Assembly: GCF_013433315.1 (NCBI RefSeq)
Contig: NZ_WXVV01000019.1
Span: forward strand, 62,001 to 126,000
DNA from: Pseudomonas crudilactis
GTDB lineage: Bacteria; Pseudomonadota; Gammaproteobacteria; Pseudomonadales; Pseudomonadaceae
Direction of reading: 5' to 3'
Length of the DNA stretch: 64,000 nt
How positions within the stretch are numbered: position 1 is the first letter of the stretch; each line of letters opens with the position of its first letter. The position numbers and the translations under genes were made by a program. Positions 1-7,406 of the stretch are shown here, one piece after another. Under the pieces are notes generated by a model, which saw only the letters and a program-made list of their open reading frames with translations, was not told where the DNA came from and made no database searches.

Positions 1-115
1 CCGACCTGAGCGTGTTGTACCGAATCCATAATCGACTCGGTTTTTCAGGTCGATGTCGGACGCGAGACACTGCGGTCGGCCCCCTCTCCCTCCGGGAGAG
101 GGCTGGGCGGGCGGC
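1..115. repeat. Right half of a long dispersed palindromic element (family C)
   Basis: This stretch ends in an inverted pair of CCCTCTCCC and GGGAGAGGG and contains GACCTGA-type spacer sequence. It looks like the distal half of the element that is complete at 17385-17550. The window edge cuts it, so its left part is not visible. No gene is seen before glpM-like at 141. Confidence 0.6.
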
Positions 116-140
116 GTTCCGATGAGGGTGGCTTTTGCAC

Positions 141-479
141 TTAGCTGTGGATGCGCACCCAAACAGTCACCAAAACAGTGGCAGCCATCAACCAGGCCAC
201 CGCCGCGACGGCGAGCGAAGCCTCCAGCCGCAACCGATCCACCATCACATACAACGTCGCCAGATACACAAAGTACGGAATGATCGACCACATGCCGAAC
301 ACGATCGTGGTCTTCAAATCCTCAATCGAACGCCCCTTGCCGACGATGTAATGCGCAATCAGCGCAAACGTCGGAAACAGCGGCACCAGCCCGGCGATGT
401 AATAGTTTCTGGTTTTCGACAGCGCCGCGATGATCAGTACTACCGCGGCGCCCAACAGGGCTTTGAAAAACAGATCCAT
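141..479 (-). CDS. glpM: GlpM-like small integral membrane protein
   Basis: The 112-residue product is almost entirely hydrophobic, with about four predicted membrane helices (roughly residues 3-20, 25-45, 58-78, 88-108) and no soluble domain. Its length and start (MDLFFKALLG) fit the GlpM family of pseudomonads, historically linked to glycerol metabolism and alginate production in P. aeruginosa. The biochemical function is not established. The start codon overlaps the aauR stop by one base (TGATG), so it is probably translationally coupled as the last gene of the aauS-aauR transcript. The family call rests on remembered similarity. Confidence 0.75.
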   Translation of the reverse strand: MDLFFKALLGAAVVLIIAALSKTRNYYIAGLVPLFPTFALIAHYIVGKGRSIEDLKTTIVFGMWSIIPYFVYLATLYVMVDRLRLEASLAVAAVAWLMAATVLVTVWVRIHS

Positions 480-1807
480 CAGTGGCTCAACCCGTACTTT
501 TTCACTTTGTCGAACAGCGTGGTCTTGGCCATGCCCAGCTCAAGACTCGCCTGAGTCAGGTTGCCACCGCTGCGTTGCAGGGCGTCGCTGAGCAGGTTGC
601 GTTCGAACGCTTCCACCGCTTCGGCAAACGCCAGGCCTTGGCCAGCGCTGCCGGCGCCGGACTTTTTGAACGCCGGCAGACCGAGGGCAAAACGTTCGGC
701 AACGTTGCGCAGTTCACGCACGTTGCCCGGCCAGTCGTGGCTCATCAGGTTCGACAGGGTCTGGTTGTCCAGTTCCGGCAGTGCGCGGTCGAAGCGCAGG
801 GCTGACTGTTGGGTGAAGTGTTCGAACAGTTGCAGGATGTCTTCACGGCGCTCGCGCAGTGGCGGCAATTCCAGGGTCACCACGTTGAGGCGGTAGTACA
901 AGTCGCTGCGAAATTCGCCGGCCTTGCTCGCTTCGTCGAGGTCGGACTTGGTCGCCGCGATCACTCGGCAATCCACCGCCACGCTCTGGTTCGAGCCGAG
1001 GCGTTCGAGGGTACGTTCCTGCAACACACGCAGCAGTTTGATCTGCAACGGCAGCGGCATGCTCTCCACTTCATCGAGGAACAATGTGCCGCCATCAGCG
1101 TGTTCGATCTTGCCGATCCGGCGTTTACCGGCGCCGGTGAAGGCGTTGGCCTCATGGCCGAAGATCTCGCTTTCGAAGAGGTTTTCCGGCAGGCCGCCGC
1201 AGTTCAGCGCAACAAATTGTTTGCTGTGGCGGCGACTGAAGTCGTGCAGGCAACGGGCGACCAGTTCCTTACCGGTGCCGGTCTCGCCTTCGATCAACAC
1301 GTTGGCCGAGGTATCGGCGACGTTGGCGATCAGTTCACGCAGGTTCTGCATCGCCGGCGAGCGACCGATGATCCGTCCTTCGAGGGAATCTCGTTCGGCC
1401 AGTTGCCGACGCAGCGACGACACTTCGCGGGCGAGGCTGCGTTGCTCCAGCGCCCGACGCGCGACGTCGACCAGACGTTCCGGCGAGAATGGTTTTTCCA
1501 TGAAGTCATAAGCGCCTTTCTGCATCGCGCCCACGGCCATGGAAATGTCGCCGTGGCCGGTGATCAACACCACCGGCAGGCTGCGATCGCGCTGCTTGAG
1601 GCGGGTCAGCAGTTCCAGGCCATCGATGCCCGGCAAGCGAATGTCGCTGATGACGATGCCGGCAAAATTGTCGCCGACACGCTCCAGCGCTTCCTCGGCA
1701 CTGCCGACGCCGACGCAGGGAATGTCTTCCAGGGTCAGCGCCTGCTGGCAACCGAGCAGCACATGGGGGTCGTCTTCGACGATCAGCACACTAAGGTCGT
1801 GGTTCAT
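479..1807 (-). CDS. aauR: AauR, sigma-54-dependent response regulator for acidic amino acid uptake
   Basis: The 442-residue protein has three domains: an N-terminal receiver (phospho-acceptor Asp55 in VISDIRLPG, Lys in MEKPF near 105), a central AAA+ sigma-54 activation domain (Walker A GETGTGKE, FLDE Walker B) and a C-terminal Fis-type helix-turn-helix ending in FDKVKKYGLSH. The start at 1807 follows the receiver fold. A much longer upstream frame exists but runs antisense-like through aauS. The first four bases overlap the aauS stop (ATGA). The sigma-54 contact loop reads NAFTGA instead of the usual GAFTGA. Next to aatJQMP, this is the regulator that in P. putida activates glutamate/aspartate transport. 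A DctD-like C4-dicarboxylate role is the alternative. Confidence 0.88.
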   Translation of the reverse strand: MNHDLSVLIVEDDPHVLLGCQQALTLEDIPCVGVGSAEEALERVGDNFAGIVISDIRLPGIDGLELLTRLKQRDRSLPVVLITGHGDISMAVGAMQKGAYDFMEKPFSPERLVDVARRALEQRSLAREVSSLRRQLAERDSLEGRIIGRSPAMQNLRELIANVADTSANVLIEGETGTGKELVARCLHDFSRRHSKQFVALNCGGLPENLFESEIFGHEANAFTGAGKRRIGKIEHADGGTLFLDEVESMPLPLQIKLLRVLQERTLERLGSNQSVAVDCRVIAATKSDLDEASKAGEFRSDLYYRLNVVTLELPPLRERREDILQLFEHFTQQSALRFDRALPELDNQTLSNLMSHDWPGNVRELRNVAERFALGLPAFKKSGAGSAGQGLAFAEAVEAFERNLLSDALQRSGGNLTQASLELGMAKTTLFDKVKKYGLSH

Positions 1808-3705
1808 ATTGGCTCGGCAGGAGTAGGGCTTACCAACGGTAAACTGAGGACGAAGGTGGTGCCACCGCTGGCCGGGTGTTCGACACCCAGATGCCCGCCG
1901 GTGGCGGCCGCGAGGCTGGCGGAAAGGGTCAGGCCCAGGCCCAGGCCTTGTTCGCCGGGCTTGGTGGTGAAGAACGGTTCGAACAGATGCTTGCGCGCTT
2001 CGGCGTCGATGCCGTGGCCGTTGTCGCGTACGCGCAGGCGATACTTGGCGTTGAACTCTTCGCCCTCCAGCCACAGTTCGGGCTGTGGTTGCGCCTGCAT
2101 GGCGTCGAGGGCGTTGCCGATCAGGTTGACCAGAATCTGTTCGAGGCGGGTCTGGTCGATCTGCACCTGTACGTCGACGAACTGACGATGCACGTCCAGC
2201 CCCGAGGTTTCCACCCGCGCGCCGAGCACTTGCAACGCGGCATCGACCGCTTTGCCAAGACTGGCCTGGCCCTGATCGTCCCCACGGCGGGCGAACGAGC
2301 GCAGGCTGGCGGTGATCCGGCCCATGCGGTCGATCAGGTCATTGATAGTCTTCAGGTTGGTGCTGGCGACGTCGAGCTGACCGCGTTCGAGGAAGCGTAT
2401 GGTGTTGCCCGACAGCGTGCGCATCGCGGCCAGCGGCTGGTTCAATTCATGGGCAATGCTGGTCGACATCTGCCCGATGGCTGCGAGTTTTCCGGCCTGG
2501 ACCAGTTCATCCTGGGCACGACGCAAGGTCTCTTCGGCCTGACGGCGCTCGCGTATCTGACTTTTCAACCGATCATTACTGGCGCGCAGATCAGTGGTGC
2601 GTTCGGTAATCCGACGCTCCAGTTGATTGTTGGCTTCCTGCAAGGCTTCGCGGGCGGCGAGGCGAGTGGCGATGACCTTGCGCCGCTCGTTCCAGGCGAT
2701 CAGCAGGAAGGCCACCAACGCGAATGCGACGGCGACGAGAATTCCCTGGTTGATGGCTTCGCGGCGCAGGTCCTGCAATGGTGTGAGCAGAGTGAAATTC
2801 CACGGTGTGTCGCTCAGCGGTCGGGTCTGCGCCAGATAGCTGATGTCATCCTCGCCGGACTGCACTTCGCTGTTGGCCGGGAAGGTGAGTTTCTCCACGC
2901 CTTCGGACAAGGTTTCGCGAGCCAACGGTTGCAGTTCGTTGAGCGGGAACCAGTAGTACTGCAGGCTGCGGGCGAGTTTTTCCTTGGTGGCTTCACTCAA
3001 GGGAATCACTGCTTTCAGGCGCCGGGCCGGGTCGCTGGAGAGAATGATGATGCCGTTTTCATCGCTGACGAAGGCTTCCAGGCGCGCCCGTTGCCAACGT
3101 TCTTCCATGGCTTCCAGACGCACTTTGACCACGGCGACGCCGATGATCTTGCCGTGCTCTTCGAGGCCGTGGGCGAGGTAGTAACCGGGTTCGCCGTTGG
3201 TGCTGCCGATGCCATAGAAACGCCCGGGTTCGCCGCGTACGGCTTTCTGAAAATAGGCGCGGAAGGACAGGTCTTCACCGAGGTAACTGTCGACATCGCG
3301 CCAGTTGCTGGTGGCCATGACGCGGCCGGTGGTGTCCATGACGTAGATGGCCCGACTGCGACTGCGCCGGTTCAGGCCTTCGAGGTAAGCGTTGACCGTT
3401 TCCCGGTATTCCGGAGTCGGGTCGGCCAGCAACTGCGACACACTCGTTTCGAGTTCCAGCAGGCTAGGCAGGTAGGTGTATTTGCTGATCTCGCTTTCGA
3501 CCGCGCGGGCATGCAGTTCCAGCTGACGCTGGCCGTTTTCGCCGAGGCTGCGAATGCCGAAATGCTCACTGGTCCAGAAGCCGATAAAACCCAAGCCGAT
3601 CATCAGGATGATGACCAGCGGCGGCAGGAACAAATGACGAATCAGACGAGGCTTCACGGCAAGTGATGGCGGCGCGGCGCGATAGAGATTGGGGTCGCAT
3701 TTCAT
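1804..3705 (-). CDS. aauS: AauS, membrane sensor histidine kinase for acidic amino acids
   Basis: About 633 residues of DctB architecture: an N-terminal membrane helix (about 22-45), a periplasmic sensory region of about 260 residues, a second helix (about 325-345), a coiled-coil linker and a kinase core. The core shows the phospho-acceptor motif SIAHELNQPLAAMRT, N box NLIGNALDAM, G1 box DNGHGID and G2 GLGLGLTLS. GTG at 3708 immediately precedes ATG at 3705, and either may be used. It is followed by aauR with a 4-base overlap, and is separated from the upstream aatP gene by a REPIN hairpin. It should phosphorylate AauR in response to extracellular glutamate, aspartate or their amides, as in P. 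putida. Confidence 0.86.
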   Translation of the reverse strand: MKCDPNLYRAAPPSLAVKPRLIRHLFLPPLVIILMIGLGFIGFWTSEHFGIRSLGENGQRQLELHARAVESEISKYTYLPSLLELETSVSQLLADPTPEYRETVNAYLEGLNRRSRSRAIYVMDTTGRVMATSNWRDVDSYLGEDLSFRAYFQKAVRGEPGRFYGIGSTNGEPGYYLAHGLEEHGKIIGVAVVKVRLEAMEERWQRARLEAFVSDENGIIILSSDPARRLKAVIPLSEATKEKLARSLQYYWFPLNELQPLARETLSEGVEKLTFPANSEVQSGEDDISYLAQTRPLSDTPWNFTLLTPLQDLRREAINQGILVAVAFALVAFLLIAWNERRKVIATRLAAREALQEANNQLERRITERTTDLRASNDRLKSQIRERRQAEETLRRAQDELVQAGKLAAIGQMSTSIAHELNQPLAAMRTLSGNTIRFLERGQLDVASTNLKTINDLIDRMGRITASLRSFARRGDDQGQASLGKAVDAALQVLGARVETSGLDVHRQFVDVQVQIDQTRLEQILVNLIGNALDAMQAQPQPELWLEGEEFNAKYRLRVRDNGHGIDAEARKHLFEPFFTTKPGEQGLGLGLTLSASLAAATGGHLGVEHPASGGTTFVLSLPLVSPTPAEPI

Positions 3706-3751
3706 CACAGTTGCCTTGGGTCAACCACCACACTTGCAGGCTCACCGCTGC

Positions 3752-3847
3752 CCCTGTGGGAGCGAGCTTGCTCGCGAAGAGGTTGGATCAGTCAACATTG
3801 ATGTTGAATGTCAGTCCGCTTTCGCGAGCAAGCTCGCTCCCACAGGG
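3752..3847. repeat. REPIN, family A copy 1
   Basis: Two perfect 27-base inverted arms (3752-3778 and 3821-3847) carry the GTGGGAGCGAGC...GCTCGCGAA core of Pseudomonas REP sequences, separated by a 42-base spacer. The spacer contains a second small palindrome, CAACATTGATGTTG (3793-3806). It lies between aatP and aauS and could act as an mRNA-stabilising or partially terminating hairpin. Confidence 0.93.
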
Positions 3848-3875
3848 ATCAGTGTGATGGCGCAAGTACTCGGTT

Positions 3876-4610
3876 TTAGTGCTGCAGGATTTTCTCGAGG
3901 AAGTGCTGCGCGCGTTCGGAGCGGGCGCTGATATCGCCGAAGAATTCCTCTTTCGGGCAGTCTTCGATGATCTTGCCGGCGTCCATGAAGATTACGCGGT
4001 CGGCCACTTTGCGGGCGAAGCCCATTTCGTGGGTCACGCACATCATGGTCATGCCTTCGTGGGCCAGTTGCACCATCACGTCGAGCACTTCGTTGACCAT
4101 CTCCGGGTCAAGCGCCGAAGTCGGTTCGTCGAACAGCATGACGATCGGGTCCATCGCCAGCGCCCGGGCAATCGCCACACGCTGTTGCTGGCCACCGGAG
4201 AGTTGCCCCGGATGCTTGTGGGCGTGCGCCGACAGACCGACGCGCTCGAGCAGTTGTAGACCTTTTTTGGTCGCCTCTTCCTTGCTGCGGCCCAACACCT
4301 TGATCTGCGCGATGGTCAGGTTTTCGGTGATGGTCAGGTGCGGGAAGAGTTCGAAGTGCTGGAATACCATGCCGACGCGCGAACGCAGTTTCGGCAGGTT
4401 GGTCTTCGAGTCGGCAATCGAGGTGCCGTCGACGACGATGTCGCCTTTCTGGAACGGCTCCAGCGCGTTGACGCATTTGATCAGGGTCGATTTGCCGGAA
4501 CCCGACGGGCCGCAGACCACGATCACTTCGCCTTTTTTGACCTCGGTGCTGCAATCAGTCAGCACCTGGAAGTCCCCATACCACTTGTTGATGTTCTTGA
4601 TAGAGATCAT
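3876..4610 (-). CDS. aatP: AatP/GltL, ATPase of the glutamate/aspartate ABC transporter
   Basis: The 244-residue nucleotide-binding subunit energises acidic amino acid import at the inner membrane. It shows Walker A GPSGSGKST (about 34-42), Q-loop VFQHFELFPH, signature LSGGQQQRVAIARAL, Walker B VMLFDEPTSALD and switch His in THEMGFA. The length matches polar amino acid ATPases such as GltL. The start at 4610 overlaps the aatM stop (ATGA at 4607-4610). Longer in-frame extension upstream lies inside aatM and is rejected. It is the last gene of aatJQMP, with the AauSR genes following after a REPIN. Confidence 0.95.
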   Translation of the reverse strand: MISIKNINKWYGDFQVLTDCSTEVKKGEVIVVCGPSGSGKSTLIKCVNALEPFQKGDIVVDGTSIADSKTNLPKLRSRVGMVFQHFELFPHLTITENLTIAQIKVLGRSKEEATKKGLQLLERVGLSAHAHKHPGQLSGGQQQRVAIARALAMDPIVMLFDEPTSALDPEMVNEVLDVMVQLAHEGMTMMCVTHEMGFARKVADRVIFMDAGKIIEDCPKEEFFGDISARSERAQHFLEKILQH

Positions 4611-5278
4611 ACGGCGAACCTTTTTTGCAGACGCTTGACCAGCAGCGAGGCGGAAAAGCTGATGATGAAGTAGACGACACCGGCGAAGATCAGGAACTCG
4701 TTGGAACGACCGATGATGTCGCCGCTGGAGCGGGCGGAGTTGAGGAAGTCCACCAGGCCCACGGTGTAAACCAGCGAGGTGTCCTGGAACAGGATGATCG
4801 ACTGTTGCAGCAGCAACGGCGTCATCTTGCGGAACGCCTGGGGCAGGATGATCAGGCGCATGGTCTGGCCATAGGTCATGCCCATCGCCTGTGCGGCGGC
4901 CATCTGACCTTTGGGGATCGACTGCACACCGGCCCGGACGATTTCGCAGAAGTACGCCGCCTCGAACATCATGAACGCCACGACGCAGGAGGTGAACGCA
5001 CCGATCGGCGTGTCTTCGCCGGTGATCCAGCGCAGCACGAACGGCACCGCCAGATAGAACCAGGTGATCACCAGCAGCAGCGGGATCGAACGGAAGTAGT
5101 TCACATAGGCGCCGGCCACCCGCGACAGCAGTTTGCTCGACGACAGGCGCATCAGCGCGAGGATCGTCCCCAGCACGATGCCGCCGACCACGCCCATGAC
5201 CATCAACTGCAAGGTCATGACCATGCCGTTCCACAGGCCCGGGATGGCGGGGATAATGCCGCTGAAATCGAAGTCCAT
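4607..5278 (-). CDS. aatM: AatM/GltK, permease of the glutamate/aspartate ABC transporter
   Basis: The 223-residue HisM/GltK-type inner-membrane permease has five to six membrane helices and the EAA loop of amino acid permeases (about 125-150: REIVRAG..SIPKGQMAAAQAMG). It forms the channel together with AatQ. Start and stop are fixed by tight coupling: its ATG overlaps the aatQ stop by one base (TAATG at 5276-5280) and its stop overlaps aatP. Confidence 0.94.
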   Translation of the reverse strand: MDFDFSGIIPAIPGLWNGMVMTLQLMVMGVVGGIVLGTILALMRLSSSKLLSRVAGAYVNYFRSIPLLLVITWFYLAVPFVLRWITGEDTPIGAFTSCVVAFMMFEAAYFCEIVRAGVQSIPKGQMAAAQAMGMTYGQTMRLIILPQAFRKMTPLLLQQSIILFQDTSLVYTVGLVDFLNSARSSGDIIGRSNEFLIFAGVVYFIISFSASLLVKRLQKRFAV

Positions 5279-6024
5279 TATTTACCCCCCACGGAGATCA
5301 GGCCGGGCACTGCGACTTTCTTCTCGACCATGCGCATCAGCAACATCAGGCTCATGTTCAGGGTGAAGTAGATCAGCGTGGCCAGGGTGAAGGCTTCAAA
5401 CAGGTTGGCCGAGAACTCAGCGGTCTGTTTGGTTTGCGCCAGCAATTCCATCAAACCGATCAAGGACGCCACGGAGGAGTTCTTGAAGACGTTGAGGAAT
5501 TCCGAGGTGAGCGGTGGAATGATGATGCGGTAGGCCTGGGGCAACAGCACGTTCCAGTAGATCTGCGGCAGCTTGAAACCCATGGCGCGAGCGGCGGATT
5601 CCTGGCCGCGTGGCAACGCCTGGATGCCGGTGCGCACTTGTTCACAGACGCGGGCGGCGGTGAACAGGCCCAGGCAGACGACAACGCTGAGGTAAGCCGA
5701 GGTGGTCGGGTTGAGATCCTGTTTGTACCAGTCCTGCAGGTTTTGCGGCAGCAGGTCGGGTACCAGGAAGTACCAGATGAACAGCTGAACCAGCAGCGGC
5801 ACGTTGCGAAACAGCTCGACGTAGCAGGTGGCGATGCCCGATACGATGCGGTTCGGCACCGTGCGCATGACCCCCAGAATGGAGCCCAGCAGCAAAGCGA
5901 TGATCCAGGCCACGATGGCGATGGCAATGGTCCAGCCCAAACCGGTGACGTACCAGTCGAGATAAGTCTCGCTGCCGACGCCGGTGGACTTGAAGAACAC
6001 GCCCCAGTCCCAGTTGTAATTCAT
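5278..6024 (-). CDS. aatQ: AatQ/GltJ, permease of the glutamate/aspartate ABC transporter
   Basis: The 248-residue integral membrane permease begins MNYNWDWGVFF, the usual start of GltJ proteins. It has about five helices and the EAA motif REQVRTGIQALPRGQESAARAMG-type region near residues 150-170. The frame is open 11 codons further upstream, but the start at 6024 is preceded by a GGGGAG-type ribosome-binding site and matches the family. It is separated from aatJ by 193 bases containing a strong hairpin (6173-6199), a common arrangement that gives excess binding protein over permease. Confidence 0.94.
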   Translation of the reverse strand: MNYNWDWGVFFKSTGVGSETYLDWYVTGLGWTIAIAIVAWIIALLLGSILGVMRTVPNRIVSGIATCYVELFRNVPLLVQLFIWYFLVPDLLPQNLQDWYKQDLNPTTSAYLSVVVCLGLFTAARVCEQVRTGIQALPRGQESAARAMGFKLPQIYWNVLLPQAYRIIIPPLTSEFLNVFKNSSVASLIGLMELLAQTKQTAEFSANLFEAFTLATLIYFTLNMSLMLLMRMVEKKVAVPGLISVGGK

Positions 6025-6172
6025 TAGGGTCTCCCCTCGAGATCGATCGATGTACAAGCACCCGCTTGGGGAAGATCCTTTCCCGCCTGACGTTGAACGT
6101 CAGGCACACGCGATCGGCTCGAAAACCGCCAGGTCGAGTGTTCCACAGTAAAGCCCGCAGGTAGTAACAGAC

Positions 6173-6199
6173 GCCTGAGGGAGGGTCGCCCCCTCAGGC
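6173..6199 (-). terminator. Intercistronic hairpin between aatJ and aatQ
   Basis: A perfect 9-base-pair stem (GCCTGAGGG / CCCTCAGGC) with a 9-base loop follows the aatJ stop and is not followed by a T run. This is the usual form of a processing/stabilising hairpin that raises expression of the periplasmic binding protein over the downstream permease genes. Confidence 0.65.
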
Positions 6200-6217
6200 A
6201 GTAAGGTTAGTCAGGAA

Positions 6218-7144
6218 TCAGATTTTTACGTCAGGCGCCGGCTTGTCGCTCGGGGTGGCGATCAGATCTTTTACCTTGTCGCTCATCGGGAAGTTCAGGT
6301 TCAGGCCTTTTGGTGGAATCGGGCTCTCGAACCACTTGCTGTAGATCTTGTTGATCTCGCCAGACTTGTACAGGGCGACGATGGCGTCATCGACAGCCTT
6401 CTTGAAGGCCGGATCGTCTTTGCGAACCATGCACGCGTAGGCTTCGAACGACTGTGGCGTACCGGTGATGATCCAGTCAGTCGGCTTTTTGGCCTTGGCT
6501 TCTTCGCCGGCCAGCAGGGCGTCGTCCATCATGAAGGCAACGGCGCGACCGCTTTCCAGCATGTTGAAGGATTCGCCGTGGTCTTTGGCGGAGATGATGT
6601 TCATGCCCATCTGCTTGTCGGCGTTCATCGCTTTGATGATGCGCTCGGACGTGGTGCCAGCCGTGGTCACGACGTTTTTGCCTTTGAGGTCGGCAAAGTC
6701 AGCGTAGGACGGCTTGCCATCCTTGTCTTTCTTGACCAGCAGACGGGTGCCGATTTCGAAGATGTTGACGGTGAAGTCGACTTGCTGGGCGCGTTCGGCG
6801 TTGTTGGTGGTCGAGCCGCACTCGATATCCGCGGTGCCGTTCTGGATCAGCGGGATACGGGTTTGCGAGGTCACCAGGTTGTATTTGACCTGCAGGTCTG
6901 GCTTGTTCAGGTCTTTTTTCAGGGCTTCAACGATGGCCACTTGAATGTCGTGGGAGTAGCCCACTGGCTTGCCGGAAGCATCGGCAATGTAGGAAAACGG
7001 AATGGAGCTGTCGCGGTGAGCGAGCGTGATGGTGCCCGAATCGTTGATCTTCTTCAGGGTGCCGGTGAGTTCGGCGGCGAAAACTGGCGTGCTGATCAGA
7101 GCGGCAGCAATGGCTGCGCCCAGGATATGGGGAACGATGCGCAT
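6218..7144 (-). CDS. aatJ: AatJ/GltI, periplasmic glutamate/aspartate-binding protein
   Basis: The 308-residue extracytoplasmic solute-binding protein (SBP_bac_3 family) has a clear signal peptide: MR start, hydrophobic stretch ILGAAIAAALISTPVF, cleavage after AFA/AA around residue 23. The body carries family features such as GTITLAHRDSSIPFSY and VGYSHDIQ. It delivers glutamate and aspartate, and in P. putida their amides, to AatQMP. The start at 7144 is chosen because a GAGGAAAATTT ribosome-binding region precedes it and it opens the signal peptide. A 33-codon upstream extension is not credible. A sigma-54 promoter and two activator sites lie upstream. Confidence 0.95.
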   Translation of the reverse strand: MRIVPHILGAAIAAALISTPVFAAELTGTLKKINDSGTITLAHRDSSIPFSYIADASGKPVGYSHDIQVAIVEALKKDLNKPDLQVKYNLVTSQTRIPLIQNGTADIECGSTTNNAERAQQVDFTVNIFEIGTRLLVKKDKDGKPSYADFADLKGKNVVTTAGTTSERIIKAMNADKQMGMNIISAKDHGESFNMLESGRAVAFMMDDALLAGEEAKAKKPTDWIITGTPQSFEAYACMVRKDDPAFKKAVDDAIVALYKSGEINKIYSKWFESPIPPKGLNLNFPMSDKVKDLIATPSDKPAPDVKI

Positions 7145-7260
7145 CAAATTTTCCTCGACATTGTTTTTTTTATGGAGCCAGTTTGTCGGCCCTTTTGTGC
7201 TTCGAATGCCTGACGGCTCCTGAAGTGTTGGCGCAACAGGCATTCGTCGAGAGAGTGTAG

Positions 7261-7276
7261 AGCATGACTCGTGCCA
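7261..7276 (-). promoter_or_regulatory. Sigma-54 (-24/-12) promoter of the aatJQMP operon
   Basis: Read on the minus strand the site is TGGCACGAGTCATGCT, matching TGGCAC-N5-TTGC except one base in the -12 element (ATGC). It predicts a transcript start near 7250 and a 5' leader of about 105 bases before aatJ. It fits control by the adjacent sigma-54 activator AauR. Confidence 0.82.
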
Positions 7277-7352
7277 GACCAGTCGCTTATAGCTAACCTG
7301 GTGATTTATAACGTTATTAAAGTTTTGTGGCGGTATTTTCCTCCCTGATTGA

Positions 7353-7366
7353 TCCGGTTAACCGAA
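7353..7366. promoter_or_regulatory. Proximal AauR-type activator site
   Basis: TCCGGTTAACCGAA is an inverted repeat of the form TTCGG-N4-CCGAA with one mismatch, about 80 bases upstream of the sigma-54 promoter. The motif agrees with the AauR operator described for P. putida, as I remember it. Confidence 0.7.
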
Positions 7367-7383
7367 TCGACCGTGAAGTCGCA

Positions 7384-7397
7384 TTCGGAAAACCGAA
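7384..7397. promoter_or_regulatory. Distal AauR-type activator site
   Basis: TTCGGAAAACCGAA is a perfect TTCGG-N4-CCGAA inverted repeat, centred 31 bases (three helical turns) from the proximal site. Its placement about 110-125 bases upstream of the sigma-54 promoter is standard for an enhancer. It ends 10 bases from the mtr stop codon. Confidence 0.75.
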
Positions 7398-7406
7398 CAC
7401 GATGCT

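Noticed and set aside
809..3666. Long plus-strand frames (458 and 596 codons) over aauR and aauS
   Set aside because: Both real genes show complete domain sets on the minus strand; the plus frames have no domains or start signals.
7353..7397. CRISPR-like short repeat
   Set aside because: There are only two inverted-repeat copies with a sigma-54 promoter downstream; this is an activator site pair, not an array.
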